Below are positions 13,915 to 14,487 of a stretch of 14,487 nucleotides of DNA, piece after piece. A program made the translations under genes and the position numbers. Within the stretch, counting starts at the first letter, position 1; each line of letters begins with the position of its first letter. The stretch lies in contig JAITLE010000037.1 of NCBI GenBank assembly GCA_031278075.1, positions 1 to 14,487 on the forward strand. Reading direction: 5' to 3'. Under the pieces are notes generated by a model. That model was not told the DNA's origin. It made no database searches and saw nothing but the letters and a program-made list of their open reading frames with translations. The DNA is from Bifidobacteriaceae bacterium (GTDB taxonomy: Bacteria; Actinomycetota; Actinomycetes; Actinomycetales; WQXJ01).

Positions 13915-14168
13915 TAGGCGTCACTCCCTGAAGAGTTGGTGGAGGTCTGGACCCATCGCCTCGCCGAACGGTTCGTCTGGTCCGGCGCCCCGGCCTCCAA
14001 CCGGGGGCGGCCGCGTGGCACGCCGCGTCCGGAGCTTCGGGCTGTGGCCCTCAGGCTGCGGGTTGTGGCAGCGCGCCGCGTGGTGGCGGTGAGTCATTTT
14101 CTATTGTTGGCACCGTCCCTTGGCGCCGCACGCGGCGCCTGTACGGCTCGCCATGAGCCAGCCGTCGG
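13915..14168. other. Long gap between rpmJ and rpsM with a small perfect hairpin
   Basis: These genes usually sit close together, yet 254 bases separate them here. GGCGCCGC (14122-14129) pairs with GCGGCGCC (14132-14139) around two bases. An AT-rich patch near 14095-14108 stands out in the GC-rich surroundings and could mark a promoter for rpsM onward, but no clear -35/-10 pair was found. No gene is supported in it. Confidence 0.5.
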
Positions 14169-14282
14169 CTAGCCCTGGCGCTGCTTGTGCCTTGGGTTGT
14201 CGCAGATCACCATGACCGTGCCCCGGCGCCGGATGATCTTGCACTTGTCGCAGATCCTCTTGACTGACGGTTTGACCTTCAT
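14169..14282 (-). CDS. rpmJ: 50S ribosomal protein L36
   Basis: This is a 37-residue protein, MKVKPSVKRICDKCKII at the start and DNPRHKQRQG at the end. Zinc-ribbon ligands are C11, C14, C27 and H32, so this is the zinc-binding C+ form; a zinc-independent paralogue may exist elsewhere. AAGGA precedes the ATG by a few bases. It starts 14 bases after infA and ends in TAG. The small size can make it easy to miss. Confidence 0.97.
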   Translation of the reverse strand: MKVKPSVKRICDKCKIIRRRGTVMVICDNPRHKQRQG

Positions 14283-14296
14283 GTTCCTTCCAACCC

Positions 14297-14487
14297 TCAC
14301 TTATAGCGGTAGATGATACGGCCACGGTCCAGGTCGTATGGGCTCAGTTCCACCACAACCCTGTCTTCCGGCAGGATCCTGATGTAGTGCTGGCGCATCT
14401 TGCCTGAGATGTGGGCCAAGACCCTGTGGCCGTTGGTCAGCTCGACGCGAAACATCGCGTTGGGCAGGGCCTCGACCACGGTGCCCT
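14297..14487 (-). CDS. infA: Translation initiation factor IF-1 (5' end outside the window)
   Basis: IF-1 blocks the A site of the small subunit during initiation. The visible 63 codons cover the OB-fold: GTVVEALPNAMFRVEL, HRVLAHISGKMRQHYIRI, and DRVVVELSPYDLDRGRIIYRYK at the end. IF-1 has about 72-73 residues, so roughly ten N-terminal residues lie beyond base 14487. The GTG at 14479 is an internal valine, not the start. Confidence 0.97.
   Translation of the reverse strand, partial: GTVVEALPNAMFRVELTNGHRVLAHISGKMRQHYIRILPEDRVVVELSPYDLDRGRIIYRYK

Overview
The window comes from a high-GC actinobacterium (Actinomycetota). The SenX3/RegX3-type two-component pair, a RibF and BioY of actinobacterial style, frequent GTG starts and the ribosomal cluster order all support this. 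rpsD is not between rpsK and rpoA. That is as I recall it in Micrococcales, Actinomycetales, Bifidobacteriales and Streptomyces, and unlike mycobacteria. All convincing genes lie on the minus strand, so the biological order runs from the right end to the left.

Right to left: (1) infA (cut by the window edge), rpmJ, rpsM, rpsK, rpoA and rplQ form the end of the ribosomal-protein/RNA polymerase alpha cluster. It has two unusually long internal gaps and closes with a strong hairpin. (2) A PHO-box-like promoter precedes pstS-pstC-pstA-pstB-senX3-regX3, a tightly packed phosphate-uptake operon that also carries its own sensor kinase and response regulator. No phoU is in view. The start region of pstS carries an in-frame TAG at codon 5, between an excellent ribosome-binding site and the lipoprotein signal sequence. 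(3) bioY (biotin transporter S component) and ribF (FMN/FAD synthesis) follow, with a 60-bp tandem duplication at the 3' end of ribF. (4) ychF is followed closely by a small membrane-anchored protein of unknown function. (5) A HigB-type toxin overlaps its XRE antitoxin. (6) The left 545 bases hold at least four tandem copies of a ~157-bp unit, each centred on an invariant 11-bp inverted repeat.

A second repeat family is scattered through ordinary genes. A perfect 30-bp palindrome lies in frame at the start of pstA. One of its arms (16-17 nt) recurs in frame in the C-terminal tail of rplQ and again between rpsK and rpoA. This looks like a small dispersed palindromic element that can enter coding regions without breaking the frame.

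The pst operon probably works as a feedback unit: SenX3 and RegX3 would activate the promoter upstream of pstS when phosphate is low and so raise their own level. This is inferred from family knowledge and from the direct repeats seen upstream. The most striking points are the pstS nonsense codon, the dispersed palindrome and the tandem palindrome array.
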